Shown: one piece after another, positions 28,362 through 38,900 of the stretch
Position numbering within the stretch: position 1 is the first letter of the stretch
Layout: every line of letters begins with the position of its first letter
DNA from: an uncultured Muribaculaceae bacterium
GTDB lineage: Bacteria; Bacteroidota; Bacteroidia; Bacteroidales; Muribaculaceae
NCBI GenBank assembly: GCA_910584365.1
Contig: CAJUAF010000001.1
Location: 295,711 to 359,710 of the forward strand
Reading direction: 5' to 3'
DNA: 64,000 nucleotides
The notes under the pieces: generated by a model
The model's database searches: none
Seen by the model: the letters and a program-made list of their open reading frames with translations, nothing else
Told to the model about the DNA's origin: nothing
Made by a program: the position numbers and the translations under genes

Positions 28362-28925
28362 ATGAGACTGAACTGCAGATACCTGATTCCGGTGATGGCG
28401 GCAGCCGCCGTCATCACCGGTTGCGCCGCCAACGGCCACTCCGGGAAAAGTCCGGAGCCGGCAACCGGCGACGTGGCGCCCCCCACGCCCGTTCCTGAAA
28501 AAGTAACACCCGCGCCTATGAATGACAAACCTATCGCCGGGGCAGCTACGGCAATGATGCCGAAGGCCCTGCTCTACAAGACCACCGGAGACTATCTCGA
28601 CAATGTCCCCGTGCAGCTGAATCCCGACGGGTCGCTCCTGAGTTTTCCCTCGCCGGCCGACATCCCGGCCTCGGCGCGGCCCGTGGTGCTTGCCAACGGC
28701 TGGATTCTCAATCCCATGGGAGTAACGAACCGCACGGTCTTCACCCGCTACACGCTCGACGAATACCGCCGCCTGCCTCAGCCTCCCGCTCCCGAAGAAA
28801 TTCTGAAGGCGGTGATTCCCGGCTCGAAAGTGCTGATGACCATCCAGGCTCCCATGACTCTCGGGGAGGCCCTGGCCGATACCGCCGCCGTAAACCGTTT
28901 CCTGACCCCTCAGCCCCGGAAATAA
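28362..28925 (+). CDS. Putative lipoprotein of unknown function, first gene of the rnz-lpxB cluster
   Basis: This 187-aa product starts MRLNCRYLIPVMAAAAVITGC, a lipoprotein signal with lipobox ITGC. A Pro/Thr-rich linker follows, then a domain including 'DGSLLSFPSPADIPASARPV' and 'LANGWILNPMGVTNRTVFTRYTLDEY'-like sequence. I do not recognise the family. Its stop is 3 bp before the RNase Z start, so the two are almost certainly co-transcribed. Confidence 0.7.
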   Translation: MRLNCRYLIPVMAAAAVITGCAANGHSGKSPEPATGDVAPPTPVPEKVTPAPMNDKPIAGAATAMMPKALLYKTTGDYLDNVPVQLNPDGSLLSFPSPADIPASARPVVLANGWILNPMGVTNRTVFTRYTLDEYRRLPQPPAPEEILKAVIPGSKVLMTIQAPMTLGEALADTAAVNRFLTPQPRK

Positions 28926-28928
28926 GAT

Positions 28929-29852
28929 ATGGCCGCAGGAAGTTCTCTGATACTTGATATACTGGGGTGTGGCTCGGCCACACCCTCCAGGCGCCATCTG
29001 CCCGCCTGCCAGGTGATTGAACATAACCGGGAACTTCTGATGATTGACTGCGGCGAGGGAGCGCAGCGGAGCATGATGCAGCAGGGACTGGCGTTCACCC
29101 GCCTGCGCCATATATTCATCTCCCATCTCCACGGCGACCACTGCCTGGGACTTCCCGGACTCCTCTCCACCCTGTCGCTCCATCAGATGGGGGGAACGCT
29201 GACCGTCCACACTTTCGCCGACGGCGCCGAGATGTTCACCCGCATAGTGGATTTCTTCTGCCGCGAACGTTCCTTCAACCTGGAGTTCGACATCATCGAC
29301 CCGAACGCACGCCAGACCGTCCTTCAGACCAAGAGCCTTACGGTAGAGGCGTTCCCGCTGAAACACCGCGTACCGACGGTCGGCTATCTGTTCCGCGAGG
29401 CTCCCAAACCGCGCCATATCATCGCCGACGCCGTAAAGTTCTTCCAGGTACCGGTATCGCAGATGAAAGCCATAAAGGAGGGCGCCGACTTCGTGACTCC
29501 CGACGGCCGGACAATCGCCAACGAACGGCTGACCCGCGACGCCGACCCTTCGGCCAGCTATGCCTATTGCTCCGACACGCTGTATGATCCCTCGCTGGCC
29601 GACGTCGTCCGGGGGGTAGACCTGCTCTACCACGAGGCCACCTATGCCGACGACGCAATCGGGAAAGCCCGCGACCGTTTCCACTCCACGGCCTCCCAGG
29701 CCGCTCTCATCGCCCGGGAAGCAGGCGTCGGCAAACTGCTGCTGGGCCACTATTCCAAAGCCTACCCCGACGAGAACCGCCACCTGGCCGAAGCCCGGGC
29801 TATTTTCCCCGAAACCTATCTGGCCTATGAGGGTTTGCGGCTCCCCGTCTGA
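28929..29852 (+). CDS. rnz: Ribonuclease Z
   Basis: This 307-aa metallo-beta-lactamase-fold endonuclease removes the 3' trailer from tRNA precursors. The zinc motif is 'FISHLHGDHCLGLPGL' near residue 63. Other metal ligands are expected in 'PLKHRVPTVGYLF', 'YCSDTLYD' and 'LLGHYSKAY'; 'RFHSTASQAA' is also conserved. The length fits the short bacterial form. It follows the lipoprotein gene by 3 bp and precedes the thioredoxin-like gene by 20 bp. Confidence 0.95.
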   Translation: MAAGSSLILDILGCGSATPSRRHLPACQVIEHNRELLMIDCGEGAQRSMMQQGLAFTRLRHIFISHLHGDHCLGLPGLLSTLSLHQMGGTLTVHTFADGAEMFTRIVDFFCRERSFNLEFDIIDPNARQTVLQTKSLTVEAFPLKHRVPTVGYLFREAPKPRHIIADAVKFFQVPVSQMKAIKEGADFVTPDGRTIANERLTRDADPSASYAYCSDTLYDPSLADVVRGVDLLYHEATYADDAIGKARDRFHSTASQAALIAREAGVGKLLLGHYSKAYPDENRHLAEARAIFPETYLAYEGLRLPV

Positions 29853-29872
29853 ATCCGTTTCACCGACAGCCT

Positions 29873-30364
29873 ATGAGCCTGAGATTTCTCATGACCGCCA
29901 TTGCCGCTACCGCTGCTGCCTCCGGAATCGCCGCCGCGGATATCGCCGATTTCAGTTTCACCGACCGGGACGGCAATCTACACACGTTCTTCGAAGTCAT
30001 TGACGCGGCCCCCGACGGAGCCGCCGTCTATCTGCTGCTGTTCGATCCCGACTGCAACGAATGCAAGGATAAAATCGACGCCCTGCGCGATAACCGCGCC
30101 ATCGCCGACGGAATCGCCGACGGCTCGGTGAAAGTGGTAGCCGTCTACCCCGTCGAGGAGAAACCTGCTCCATCGGATCCCAATCTGGAAAAGTATCTCC
30201 GGGTAGCGCCCGAGCTGCCGGAGGGATGGACCATAGGGATCGACAACGGATCTATTTTCGAAGGAGATTTCTACCAGTGGGACACGCTCCCCCTGATAAT
30301 CCGCTACAAAAAGACCGAAGACCTCACAGGCCGCACGCCCGAATCCCTCAACGATGGAAAATAA
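29873..30364 (+). CDS. Exported thioredoxin-like protein (DUF5106-like)
   Basis: This 163-aa protein has an N-terminal signal peptide ending near residue 22 (AAA-D). Its thioredoxin-fold core includes 'VYLLLFDPDCNECKDKI', with a CNEC active-site-like motif, and later 'DTLPLIIRYKKTEDL' with the expected Pro before a strand. It is likely a periplasmic thiol protein, but the CxxC spacing residues (N-E) and short length do not match standard TlpA or DsbA. It overlaps the lpxB start by 11 bp, which implies translational coupling. Confidence 0.7.
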   Translation: MSLRFLMTAIAATAAASGIAAADIADFSFTDRDGNLHTFFEVIDAAPDGAAVYLLLFDPDCNECKDKIDALRDNRAIADGIADGSVKVVAVYPVEEKPAPSDPNLEKYLRVAPELPEGWTIGIDNGSIFEGDFYQWDTLPLIIRYKKTEDLTGRTPESLNDGK

Positions 30365-31565
30365 AAGACTGCGATTCTTCATCTCGGCCGGAGAAGCCTC
30401 CGGCGACCTCCACGGAGCCGACCTCGTAAAGGAACTTCTCAGGCAGTCCCCGGACGCCGGAGTGACCTTCCTGGGAGGAGACATGATGGCGGAGGCAGCC
30501 GGCCTCCCTCCTCTGATCCATTACCGCGACATGGCCTACATGGGCTTCGCCGAAGTCCTGCGCCATCTCCCCGCGATAGCCCGCAACCTCCGTACCGCCC
30601 GCGAGGCCATAGAGCGCGAGCGTCCCGATGCCCTGGTGCTTATCGACTACCCCTCCTTCAACCTGAAACTGGCCCGGTTCGCCAAATCGCTCGGAATACC
30701 CGTCTTCTACTTTATCGCCCCGAAAGTCTGGGCGTGGAAAGAATGGCGCGTAAAAGAGATGCGCCGCTACTGCGACAAAATCCTTTCCATCCTCCCCTTC
30801 GAGCAGGACTATTTCCGCCGCAAGGGGCTTGAGGTGGAATATGTCGGCAACCCCTCTGTGGCGGAAGTGGAGGAGAAGCGCGCCGCGATGCCCTCCCACG
30901 CGGAGTTCAACCTCCGCTACGGGCTCGACCCCAACCGCCCGCTGCTGGCACTCGTGCCCGGAAGCCGCTGTGGAGAAATCCGCAACAACCTCCCCATCAT
31001 GGCGGAAGCCGCCCTGAATTTCCCCTCGCTTCAGCCCGTGATAGCTGGCGCACCTTCGGTGCCGCGCGAGTTCTACCGCAGCCTGGGCGTCCCGTCCATC
31101 GCCCATATACCTTTCGTAGAGGATGCCACCTTCCCCCTGATGGCCCACAGCACTGCCGCGCTGGTGACTTCCGGAACGGCCACCCTGGAATGTGCCCTGC
31201 TCGGCACTCCCCAGGTCGTCTGCTACCGTTCCTCCGGCTCGAAGCTCTTCTATCAGCTTATGAGTCACGTCCTTACCTGCCCCCATATCTCGCTTCCCAA
31301 CCTTATCGCCAACGGACTCGACGGAGAGCGATACGCCAACGAAGTGGTTCCCGAACTGCTGATGCACCAGTGCAACCCGGCGGAGATTTCAGCCCGTCTG
31401 GCCCGTATATTACCCGGCGAACCGGGCCGTCAGGAAATGCTGGAAGGCTACCGGCGGATGCGTTCACGCCTGACCGACTCGTCGGCGCCACGCCGCGCCG
31501 CCGCCGCGATTCTGTCCTCAGTCAATCCGTCCGGGACGCCCCGGGGAGCCGCCGCCCGGAGATGA
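30354..31565 (+). CDS. lpxB: Lipid-A-disaccharide synthase
   Basis: This 403-aa GT19 enzyme joins UDP-diacylglucosamine to lipid X to make the lipid A disaccharide on the inner face of the cytoplasmic membrane. Signature motifs are 'FFISAGEASGDLHGADLV' at the start, 'DYPSFNLKLA', 'YFIAPKVWAWKEWRVKEM' and 'LVPGSRCGEI', then 'TSGTATLECALLGTPQVVCY'. The C-terminal tail is Arg/Ala-rich. It is the last gene of the cluster that includes rnz. Confidence 0.95.
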   Translation: MENKRLRFFISAGEASGDLHGADLVKELLRQSPDAGVTFLGGDMMAEAAGLPPLIHYRDMAYMGFAEVLRHLPAIARNLRTAREAIERERPDALVLIDYPSFNLKLARFAKSLGIPVFYFIAPKVWAWKEWRVKEMRRYCDKILSILPFEQDYFRRKGLEVEYVGNPSVAEVEEKRAAMPSHAEFNLRYGLDPNRPLLALVPGSRCGEIRNNLPIMAEAALNFPSLQPVIAGAPSVPREFYRSLGVPSIAHIPFVEDATFPLMAHSTAALVTSGTATLECALLGTPQVVCYRSSGSKLFYQLMSHVLTCPHISLPNLIANGLDGERYANEVVPELLMHQCNPAEISARLARILPGEPGRQEMLEGYRRMRSRLTDSSAPRRAAAAILSSVNPSGTPRGAAARR

Positions 31566-31625
31566 CTGTCGCGGAGACGGAGACGATTTCCGTGGCAAAA
31601 TGCTATGAATTCAGAAAAAATTCAT

Positions 31626-31633
31626 TAATTTTG
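31626..31633 (+). promoter_or_regulatory. Probable -7 box of the Lrp-type regulator gene
   Basis: TAATTTTG matches TAnnTTTG and lies 86 bp before the ATG at 31720; no clear -33 TTTG is present. Confidence 0.5.
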
Positions 31634-31719
31634 CAGCATAATAATCCCGGGAGACGGCGCCTAAGCAGCAATCAGCGTGTAATTAAGGCGTTTTCACCAC
31701 GGATTGCAAAATTTTACTT

Positions 31720-32187
31720 ATGGACAAACTTTCAAGCATTGACAAACTCGACCGAAAGATACTCTCGATTGTCATGCATAACGCACGGATCCCCTCGAAG
31801 GACATCGCCCTTGAATGCGGCGTGTCGAGGGCTGCCATCCATCAGCGCATCCAGCGCATGATTGAACTGGGAATCATCACAGGGTCAGGCTACTCGGTAA
31901 ACCCCAAACTGCTGGGCTATTCAACCTGCACTTACATCGGAGTGAACCTCGAACGCGGAGCCATGTACCGCGACGTGGTCCAGGAACTGGAAAAGATTCC
32001 GGAGGTCATCGAATGTCACTTCACCACCGGTCCCTACACCATGTTCATCAAGCTCTTCGTCCGTGACAACGAACACCTGATGGAGCTTCTCAACAACAAA
32101 ATCCAGATGATTCCCGGCGTCACCGGCACCGAGACGCTCATCTCCCTTGACAACTCAATCCAGCGCCATATACCCCTGGTACAATAA
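31720..32187 (+). CDS. Lrp/AsnC-family transcriptional regulator
   Basis: This 155-aa protein has an N-terminal helix-turn-helix ('LDRKILSIVMHNARIPSKDI' then 'CGVSRAAIHQRIQRMIELGI') and a C-terminal RAM/AsnC ligand-binding domain ('VIECHFTTGPYTMFIKLFV', 'IPGVTGTETLISLD'). Members bind amino acids and form dimers to octamers that act as global or local regulators. The target genes are unknown. Confidence 0.93.
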   Translation: MDKLSSIDKLDRKILSIVMHNARIPSKDIALECGVSRAAIHQRIQRMIELGIITGSGYSVNPKLLGYSTCTYIGVNLERGAMYRDVVQELEKIPEVIECHFTTGPYTMFIKLFVRDNEHLMELLNNKIQMIPGVTGTETLISLDNSIQRHIPLVQ

Positions 32188-32236
32188 TCGCGGTTCCGGC
32201 TTTACGGAATCCTAACCTCCCATATCCGATTACCTC

Positions 32237-33376
32237 ATGATTATAGGTTTCGACGGAAAACGGGCCGTGCAGAACAATACCGGCCTGGGAAATTACTCCC
32301 GCCTCCTTGTGGAAGTGCTTGCCACCCGGTTCCCCGAGCATCTCTATGCCCTATACGCTCCGAAACTCCGGCCGAATCCGCGCCTTAAGCCTCTGATGGA
32401 ACTGGATAACGTGGAGCTGCACACCCCGGACACAGCATCGGGGCGAACTTTCGGAGCCCTCTGGCGCAGCCGGGGGATCACTTCCGCCCTGAAAGAGGAC
32501 AAAGTCAGCCTCTACCACGGACTGTCGGGAGAACTTCCGATGAACATCGCCGGAAGCGGAATCCCCTCCGTGGTCACCATCCATGATCTCATCTTCCGGC
32601 GTTTCCCGGAATGTTACAGCGCGGTGGACCGGCGGATCTACGACTACAAGTTCCGCCACGCCGCCGAGAGGGCCGACCGCATAATAGCGATTTCCGAATG
32701 TACGCGCCGCGACATCATGGAGTTCTACAATATTCCGGCGGAGAAAATAGATGTGGTCTACCAGGGATGCGACCGGCAGTTCCGCACCCGCCCCTCCGAC
32801 GCCGCGATAGAGCGCGTAAAGGCCAAATACGGCCTGGAGCGCCCCTACATAATTTCGGTGGGGACCATCGAGACCCGCAAGAACCAGGTGATGGCCGTAA
32901 GAGGTCTGCGCGGGCTTCCCGACGACCTCGACATAGTGCTTGTGGGACGCCGCACGCCCTATGCCCGCACAATCGACCATTACGTATCGACCTACTCCAT
33001 CGGCTCGCGGGTAAAATTCATCGAGCAGGCCGACTTCGCCGACCTTCCGGCTCTCTACGCCGGAGCCTATTTCTCATCCTACACCTCCCGGTACGAAGGA
33101 TTCGGAATCCCCGTTATCGAGAGCCTCAGCGTAGGGACCCCGGTGATCGTAGCCTCCGGCTCCTGCCTCGAGGAAGCGGCCGGCCCGTCGGCCCCCTCCG
33201 TGGATCCCGACGATGTGGAGGACTGGATCAACACCGCCAAAGAACTGTTCAACTACACCGAGTCGCGTGACCGCCTCGCCCGGCAGGGACAGGAATACGT
33301 CAGCCGTTTCAACGACGCCGACATGGCTGAAAAAACGATGGGAACCTACCTCCGCGCCATCCGGGAGCATAGCTGA
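32237..33376 (+). CDS. Glycosyltransferase, GT4 family
   Basis: This 379-aa GT-B protein starts 'MIIGFDGKRAVQNNTGLGNYSR', has 'IPSVVTIHDLIFRRFPE' and 'RIIAISECTRRDIMEF' in the acceptor half, and 'SVGTIETRKNQ' and 'YTSRYEGFGIPVIESLSVGTPV' in the donor half. The E-x7-E-type motif is characteristic of GT4 retaining transferases. The sugar donor and acceptor are unknown; surface polysaccharide assembly is likely. Confidence 0.9.
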   Translation: MIIGFDGKRAVQNNTGLGNYSRLLVEVLATRFPEHLYALYAPKLRPNPRLKPLMELDNVELHTPDTASGRTFGALWRSRGITSALKEDKVSLYHGLSGELPMNIAGSGIPSVVTIHDLIFRRFPECYSAVDRRIYDYKFRHAAERADRIIAISECTRRDIMEFYNIPAEKIDVVYQGCDRQFRTRPSDAAIERVKAKYGLERPYIISVGTIETRKNQVMAVRGLRGLPDDLDIVLVGRRTPYARTIDHYVSTYSIGSRVKFIEQADFADLPALYAGAYFSSYTSRYEGFGIPVIESLSVGTPVIVASGSCLEEAAGPSAPSVDPDDVEDWINTAKELFNYTESRDRLARQGQEYVSRFNDADMAEKTMGTYLRAIREHS

Positions 33377-33429
33377 TCCTCCCGCCTCCCAGCTTAAAGA
33401 AGACGGCTGTAACAAAAATCTGATTTATC

Positions 33430-34443
33430 ATGAGCAAGAACCAACTTGAAGGGAAAAGGCTGCTGGTTGTCGGCGCCGGAGGATTTATCGGGGGCTTCAT
33501 CTGCCGCGAAGGACTCGCCCGGGGCATGAAGGTGACCGCCGCAGTCAGGGAATCTACCTCGCGGCGCTATCTGGACGATGCGCGCCTGGAGTTCCTGGTG
33601 CTGGACTATGACGACCCCTCGCAGATGGAGAAGGCAATCGGCGATGCTACCGCCTGGGATTATGTAATCTACAACCTCGGGGCCACGAAAGCCGCCACTT
33701 TTCCTGAGTTCAACCTTGTCAACTTCGAATATCTGCGCCGCTTCGTGGAAATCCTGAAGAAGACGGATCATGTCCCGGCAGGTTTCCTGTTCATGAGTTC
33801 GCTGTCGGCCATCGGACCGGGCGACGAGAAGAACTACACTCCCCTGAGCGCCTCCACTCCTCCGAATCCCAATACCCGCTACGGCCTGTCGAAAATCAAG
33901 GCGGAGCAATACCTCGAATTCCAGTCCGGAATCCCCTACATCATCTTCCGCCCTACGGGGGTCTACGGTCCCCACGAGAAGGACTACCTGATGATGATCA
34001 AGTCCATCGACTCCCATTTCGACTTCGGAGTGGGCTATCGGCCGCAGATGCTGACGTTCATCTATGTCGACGACCTTGTCAGCGCCATGTTCGATGCCCT
34101 CGCCTCGGGAATTACCGGAAAGAAATACATCATATCGGAGGAACGCTCCTACACTCAGAAAGAATTCCGCAAAATCGTCGCCGACGAATTGGGCGTCAAG
34201 TGGGTTATTCCGGTAAAACTGCCGATGTGGGCCGTCTGGTGTGCGTCCTTCGTGGCTGAGAAAATCGGCCATTTCCGCGCCCGACCCTCCACCCTCAACC
34301 GCGACAAGTTCAAAATAATGCGTCAGCGCAACTGGAACGCCGACGTCTCCGACGCCCGTCGCGATTTCGGCTTCACGACCCGTTTTCCCCTGCGCGAGGG
34401 TATCCGGCAGACCGTCCGCGCCTACCGCGGCGAGAAACTCTGA
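33430..34443 (+). CDS. NAD-dependent epimerase/dehydratase (extended SDR)
   Basis: This 337-aa Rossmann-fold protein has a nucleotide-binding 'LLVVGAGGFIGGFICREGLA' (GxxGxxG) near residue 13. Ser/Tyr/Lys catalytic residues lie in 'FMSSLSAIGPG' and 'YGLSKIKAEQYL', and 'IFRPTGVYGPHEKDYL' follows. The extended SDR family acts on nucleotide sugars, sterols or flavonoid-like substrates; the substrate here is not known. It lies 53 bp after the glycosyltransferase gene, which favours a sugar-related role. Confidence 0.9.
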   Translation: MSKNQLEGKRLLVVGAGGFIGGFICREGLARGMKVTAAVRESTSRRYLDDARLEFLVLDYDDPSQMEKAIGDATAWDYVIYNLGATKAATFPEFNLVNFEYLRRFVEILKKTDHVPAGFLFMSSLSAIGPGDEKNYTPLSASTPPNPNTRYGLSKIKAEQYLEFQSGIPYIIFRPTGVYGPHEKDYLMMIKSIDSHFDFGVGYRPQMLTFIYVDDLVSAMFDALASGITGKKYIISEERSYTQKEFRKIVADELGVKWVIPVKLPMWAVWCASFVAEKIGHFRARPSTLNRDKFKIMRQRNWNADVSDARRDFGFTTRFPLREGIRQTVRAYRGEKL

Positions 34444-34529
34444 TTCCATTTTCCCGTAATTATTCCCCGGAACCGCGGCCACTGACGCCGCCGCACCGGA
34501 ACAAAACCCCGAATTCCAGCGTTCAGAAT

Positions 34530-34844
34530 ATGACAGAGCAATCCCGAAAGCCTCAGACGGCTACGCCACGTGTCCCCCTCTGGATGGGGGCCGTGATCAT
34601 CCTGTGCGCCCTCCCGGGCCTCGGATTTCCCTGGATGGGAGACCTTCTTACCTCCGGCAACCTCCAACTGCGCGGACTCACCTGGTTCTACCCCGTCTAC
34701 ACCGTGGCTTCGGCCATACTGGCCTGGCAATGTTACGGACGCCGCAACGCCCTCTGCTGGATAATCCTGGCCCTGTTGCTGCTGAGCCACGCGAGCTTCT
34801 ATTATCTCGCTTTCGCCTTAGGCTCGACGGTGTCGTTCAGATAA
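34530..34844 (+). CDS. Small three-helix membrane protein of unknown function
   Basis: This 104-aa protein has a short polar N-terminus and about three hydrophobic segments (residues 14-30, 50-66, 72-100). It ends 42 bp before the sirtuin gene. I recognise no family. Confidence 0.55.
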   Translation: MTEQSRKPQTATPRVPLWMGAVIILCALPGLGFPWMGDLLTSGNLQLRGLTWFYPVYTVASAILAWQCYGRRNALCWIILALLLLSHASFYYLAFALGSTVSFR

Positions 34845-34886
34845 TCCCCTCATACACCCGCGTAACCCCAATACCCGCATAACCTC

Positions 34887-35585
34887 ATGAAAAAGAAACT
34901 TGTTATCTCTACCGGCGCCGGAATGAGCGCCGAAAGCGGAATCAACACCTTCCGCGACGCCGGCGGCCTCTGGGAGAACTACAACGTCATGGAGGTAGCC
35001 TCGGCCGACGGTTTCCGCCGGAATCCGGCCCTTATCCATAAATTCTACAACGCCCGGCGCAAGGAACTTCTCAAGGCCCGACCCAATGCAGGACATCTCG
35101 GACTGGTCGACCTGGAGAAGGATTTCGATGTCTTCGTCATCACCCAGAACGTCGACAATCTCCACGAAAAAGCCGGATCGAAAAACGTGCTTCATCTCCA
35201 CGGCGAACTCATGAAAGTCCGCGCCCTCGACGACGAGACCAAAGTCTACGAACTTCATCCCGGCGACCCCGACTTCGAGACTTCCCCCGACACCGTAATC
35301 GACGGCCATCATGTGCGCCCCCATATCGTTTTCTTCCAGGAAGCTGTCCCCAACATTGAACCGGCCGTAGAGCTTGTCCGGGAAGCTGACATCTTCGTGG
35401 TCATCGGCACCAGCCTCAACGTCTACCCCGCTGCCGGACTCCTCCACTATGTGCGCCCCGGCGTTCCGGTCTACTACATCGACCCCAATCCCGCAGCGGT
35501 CCCCCCAGGCGTCACCGTAATCCCGCTGACCGCCACTGAGGGGGTAGCGCGCCTGGCCTCCATCCTCCGCTCCACCCCCGCCTGA
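34887..35585 (+). CDS. cobB: NAD-dependent protein deacylase (sirtuin), zinc-less
   Basis: This 232-aa SIR2-family enzyme has the NAD motifs 'STGAGMSAESGINTFRDAGG', 'TQNVDNLHEKAGS' and the catalytic His in 'LHLHGE'. 'KFYNARRKEL' supplies the Tyr-x-x-Arg pair of desuccinylase-type (class III) sirtuins. The zinc-ribbon region between 'LHLHGELMKV' and 'RPHIVFFQEAVP' contains no Cys, so it lacks the structural zinc. Such zinc-less forms are, as far as I recall, common in Bacteroidetes. The enzyme would remove acyl groups from lysines using NAD. Confidence 0.9.
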   Translation: MKKKLVISTGAGMSAESGINTFRDAGGLWENYNVMEVASADGFRRNPALIHKFYNARRKELLKARPNAGHLGLVDLEKDFDVFVITQNVDNLHEKAGSKNVLHLHGELMKVRALDDETKVYELHPGDPDFETSPDTVIDGHHVRPHIVFFQEAVPNIEPAVELVREADIFVVIGTSLNVYPAAGLLHYVRPGVPVYYIDPNPAAVPPGVTVIPLTATEGVARLASILRSTPA

Positions 35586-35620
35586 CCTCCTCCCCCGACT
35601 ATCGGAAACCAAACCGGATA

Positions 35621-35659
35621 CGGCGCTGTGTCGAAATTCAAAGTTTCGGCACAGCGCCG
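35621..35659 (+). terminator. Terminator after the sirtuin gene
   Basis: A 16-bp stem (35621-35636 with 35644-35659, one G-U pair) is followed directly by ATTTTTTCG. The rest of the gap 35586-35929 holds AT-rich DNA and a promoter. Confidence 0.88.
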
Positions 35660-35821
35660 ATTTTTTCGCCCGGATGGCGAGGGTGCAGTCAGTTTTTCAG
35701 ACCACACATCACGGCGCACCTACGCAAACCGACCACCGACAGTGAATAAACCCGACTCGGAACAAAATTCATCTCATTAACTTTATTTAACCATTCGGGG
35801 GGTAATTTGTGAAAATTTGTT

Positions 35822-35829
35822 TAACTTTG
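35822..35829 (+). promoter_or_regulatory. -7 box of the 1313-aa surface protein gene
   Basis: TAACTTTG matches the Bacteroidetes -7 consensus 100 bp before the ATG; the -33 element is poor. Confidence 0.55.
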
Positions 35830-35929
35830 CCGTCACAAACTGACGGCTTACCTACTCTTCCTTGAACCGAAGGTATATCTTAACTTACAATGACTCTTTA
35901 ACTTATCTTAAAACAAACTTGTAATTATC

Positions 35930-38900
35930 ATGAAAAAAATCCTACTTCTCTTAGTGGGGATGTTTGTGGCTATAGCGGCCAACGCCGAGCTGTATCTGTG
36001 CGGCGACTGGGTGGCGCCAAGCTATCAGGCCTCCCTTCGCCAGAACTGGACGCCGGCAAATGCGGAGACAGTATCGCAAAACTCCGACGGTTACTATTGC
36101 TTCGTTACAGAAGGGACCAACTTCAAAATGTCCACAGTCAAAGCCGACTGGAATTCGGGATTCAACGACAACTCCCGTACAGTGGCCGGATGGACCGACA
36201 AGCCGGGCGCAGACGGCGTAAAGATCTCCACGCTGAACGCCAACCGTAGCGCCGCCGACAACCAGGGACCGTTCGGCACCACCAAGACCTATTACCGGGT
36301 GAGCGCTGACCTCTCCACCATTGAGGCATCCAAAACCACCGACTTCGGGGATGTCGAAGACCCCGACAGCTACACGGTCTATTTCTACGAGAATCCCGAC
36401 AACCCCACCAACGGATATATCCACGCATATATGTGGGGAACCGACGGAAGCTATTCCGAGTATAACTCTTCCCCGGCCGTCACAAAAATGGTGCCGGCCA
36501 AATATGTAAAGGTCGGAGACAATTTCTATGAGGTCTACAGCCTGACGGTCTCCAGCACAAAAAAACTTGAGAACATCATATTCCACAACGGCAGCCAGAA
36601 CAGCAATCTCAAGTACACGCCTGACGCCGGCCTGAAACTTGTAAAAAACGGCCTGTACTATCGCTCGGGAGAAACTTCATACACAGCCTCCACCGATTTC
36701 AAACTCTACGACCAGCCTGCTGAAATCAAGAACTATACCTACCATCTGCATAACTTCACCACGCTGGAAGGGACCCGCATACAGCTGAATCCGACCGCCG
36801 ACGAAAATATCTTCACCGGCTCAATCCAGTATAATGCCCCCCTGGCCGAAGCCCAGGAATACACCGTCCACCGCTTCGACTCAGACACCCAGAGCTTCGA
36901 TGCCTTCGGCAGCACTCCCGATTTTGAATATAATCTCCAGGAATCTTCCGCCACTCTTGTCTCCGGCGCCAAAGGAATAGTGATGCCCAAAGGTCTCAAA
37001 GGAAAAGTAAGCTTCACTATGGAAGTGGAAGGACAGGTTCCGGTCAGACTGACTGTATCCGGAGGTGAACTGGCTGAAAACGCCTACACCTACTACCTGG
37101 AACATTCTTTCAAATCTCCCGACGGCCAGCAGCTGACAGATAAAATCGAATTCAGGCCCCACGCGTATCATTTCGACGCCGATTATGTATTCTCCGGCGA
37201 AGAGACCGGCCATCTGTTCAAAATCGAACGTTTCCTCAACGGTACTTCCGTCACCGAAACCCGTTTCGGTCCGGTGAAAACTTCCGGGAAATATGATCCC
37301 TCACGTCCTTCCACAACATATTCTCTGACAAACAACGGCTCGGAAACCGATATTCTATCCGCCGGAATCCACGGTAAGGTAAGATTCACCCTGCACGTTA
37401 ACGAGGACGGCGCTCCCGCCACGGTAACCCTGCGCGGCGGCACATCCGACAAGGAATACAATTCCGAACTCTACACCGTATATTTCTACGCCAAAGAAAG
37501 CCAGATCAGCGGAAACCTCTACGCCGTCGTCTACCGCGAGGAAGGAGATCAGGTAACGGCTGAGCTGACCCCGGAGCAAGCTCAGATGACCCCGACCGGA
37601 AAATATGTCCTGGTCGACGGAGAATACTGCCCGGTCTACAGACGCTCCTTCACCGGCGACTTCGACGCCGTACCCCATACGGTAAAAATTCATACCGGTG
37701 ACGCTTCAGCGCCGTTGCTGACAGCCGAATTCCTCAACTACGGTTTCTATACCATCGGCGACACGAGTCCACTGCTCCATCTGGAACAGATTTACAAACC
37801 CGGCACCGAACCCACGACCTTCTATATGCACTTCAAGGAAGACTGGCTGAAAAATGCCAAAGGGGATGGCAACAATCCCGTGGTCGATCCCAGGTTCTAC
37901 ATTTACTCAGGCACCGCTCCTTCGGGAGAAACGGCATGGACCAACGGTATTGCCATGGAAAAAATCAATGACCTGGCACCTACCGGAGATATGTCCGTCA
38001 CCGAGAAATACCAGCTGTGGAAAGTCACCGTCCCTGCCGACAGGATGAAAGACGCCGACGGGATGTGCTTCGTATACCAGACCCGCTGGAGCGACAATCC
38101 CTATCATGTATATTACTCCCGCAGCGGCGTCGATGACACATACATCTACGCCACGGCGGATGACGCAAACGGACGCTATGCCGTGCAAACCTATCTTTCC
38201 TATCAGGACTTCAGGGACCTTGACGCGGAAGGACGCCCCGCAATCTACCTTGTAGGAGCCGACAACGGGACAATCGCCGACATAAGCTGGGATACCTGGA
38301 AAGCTCTCAAGCAGACTTCCACGGACGGATACTTCTTCATACCCATTACAGTAGATGCCTCCAACCAAAGTCCCGCCAAGTTCAAAATCTCATGGATCTG
38401 CGTCAAGGACGCTATGGATAAAATCGGAGTCTCCGAAGAGAACCGCAACATCGATACCCAGCGCGCATGGTCTACTTTCGACCTGGGCATCATCGGAGTG
38501 GATGATATCTATGATTACGGCGAGTCAGGATATACAGCCCCCACATTCGAAGATGACGAGGACGGCACTTCTATCAAGAACGCCATCTGCAAGCCTTACG
38601 AGAGTATCCGGTACCTGAACTACAACCAGTACAACTTCTTCATCTCATACGAAGATATCCATGTAGGCAAAAACTGCTACATAGTCGTGGATCCCGAATG
38701 TCGCACCGTCACCGTGATCCCCTACGATCCCAATCCTAAGGTATCAGCCTCTTTCTCTGAGTTCGGAACCGAGGAATTGACGTCATGGGAAGATATGCAG
38801 GCTTTCCATTCCCATTACTCCCACCTCAGCGGAGCCGCAGGCAACGGACATATCTATATGTCTAAATTCAACACCTGCCGCGGTACGGTGACCATTGACC

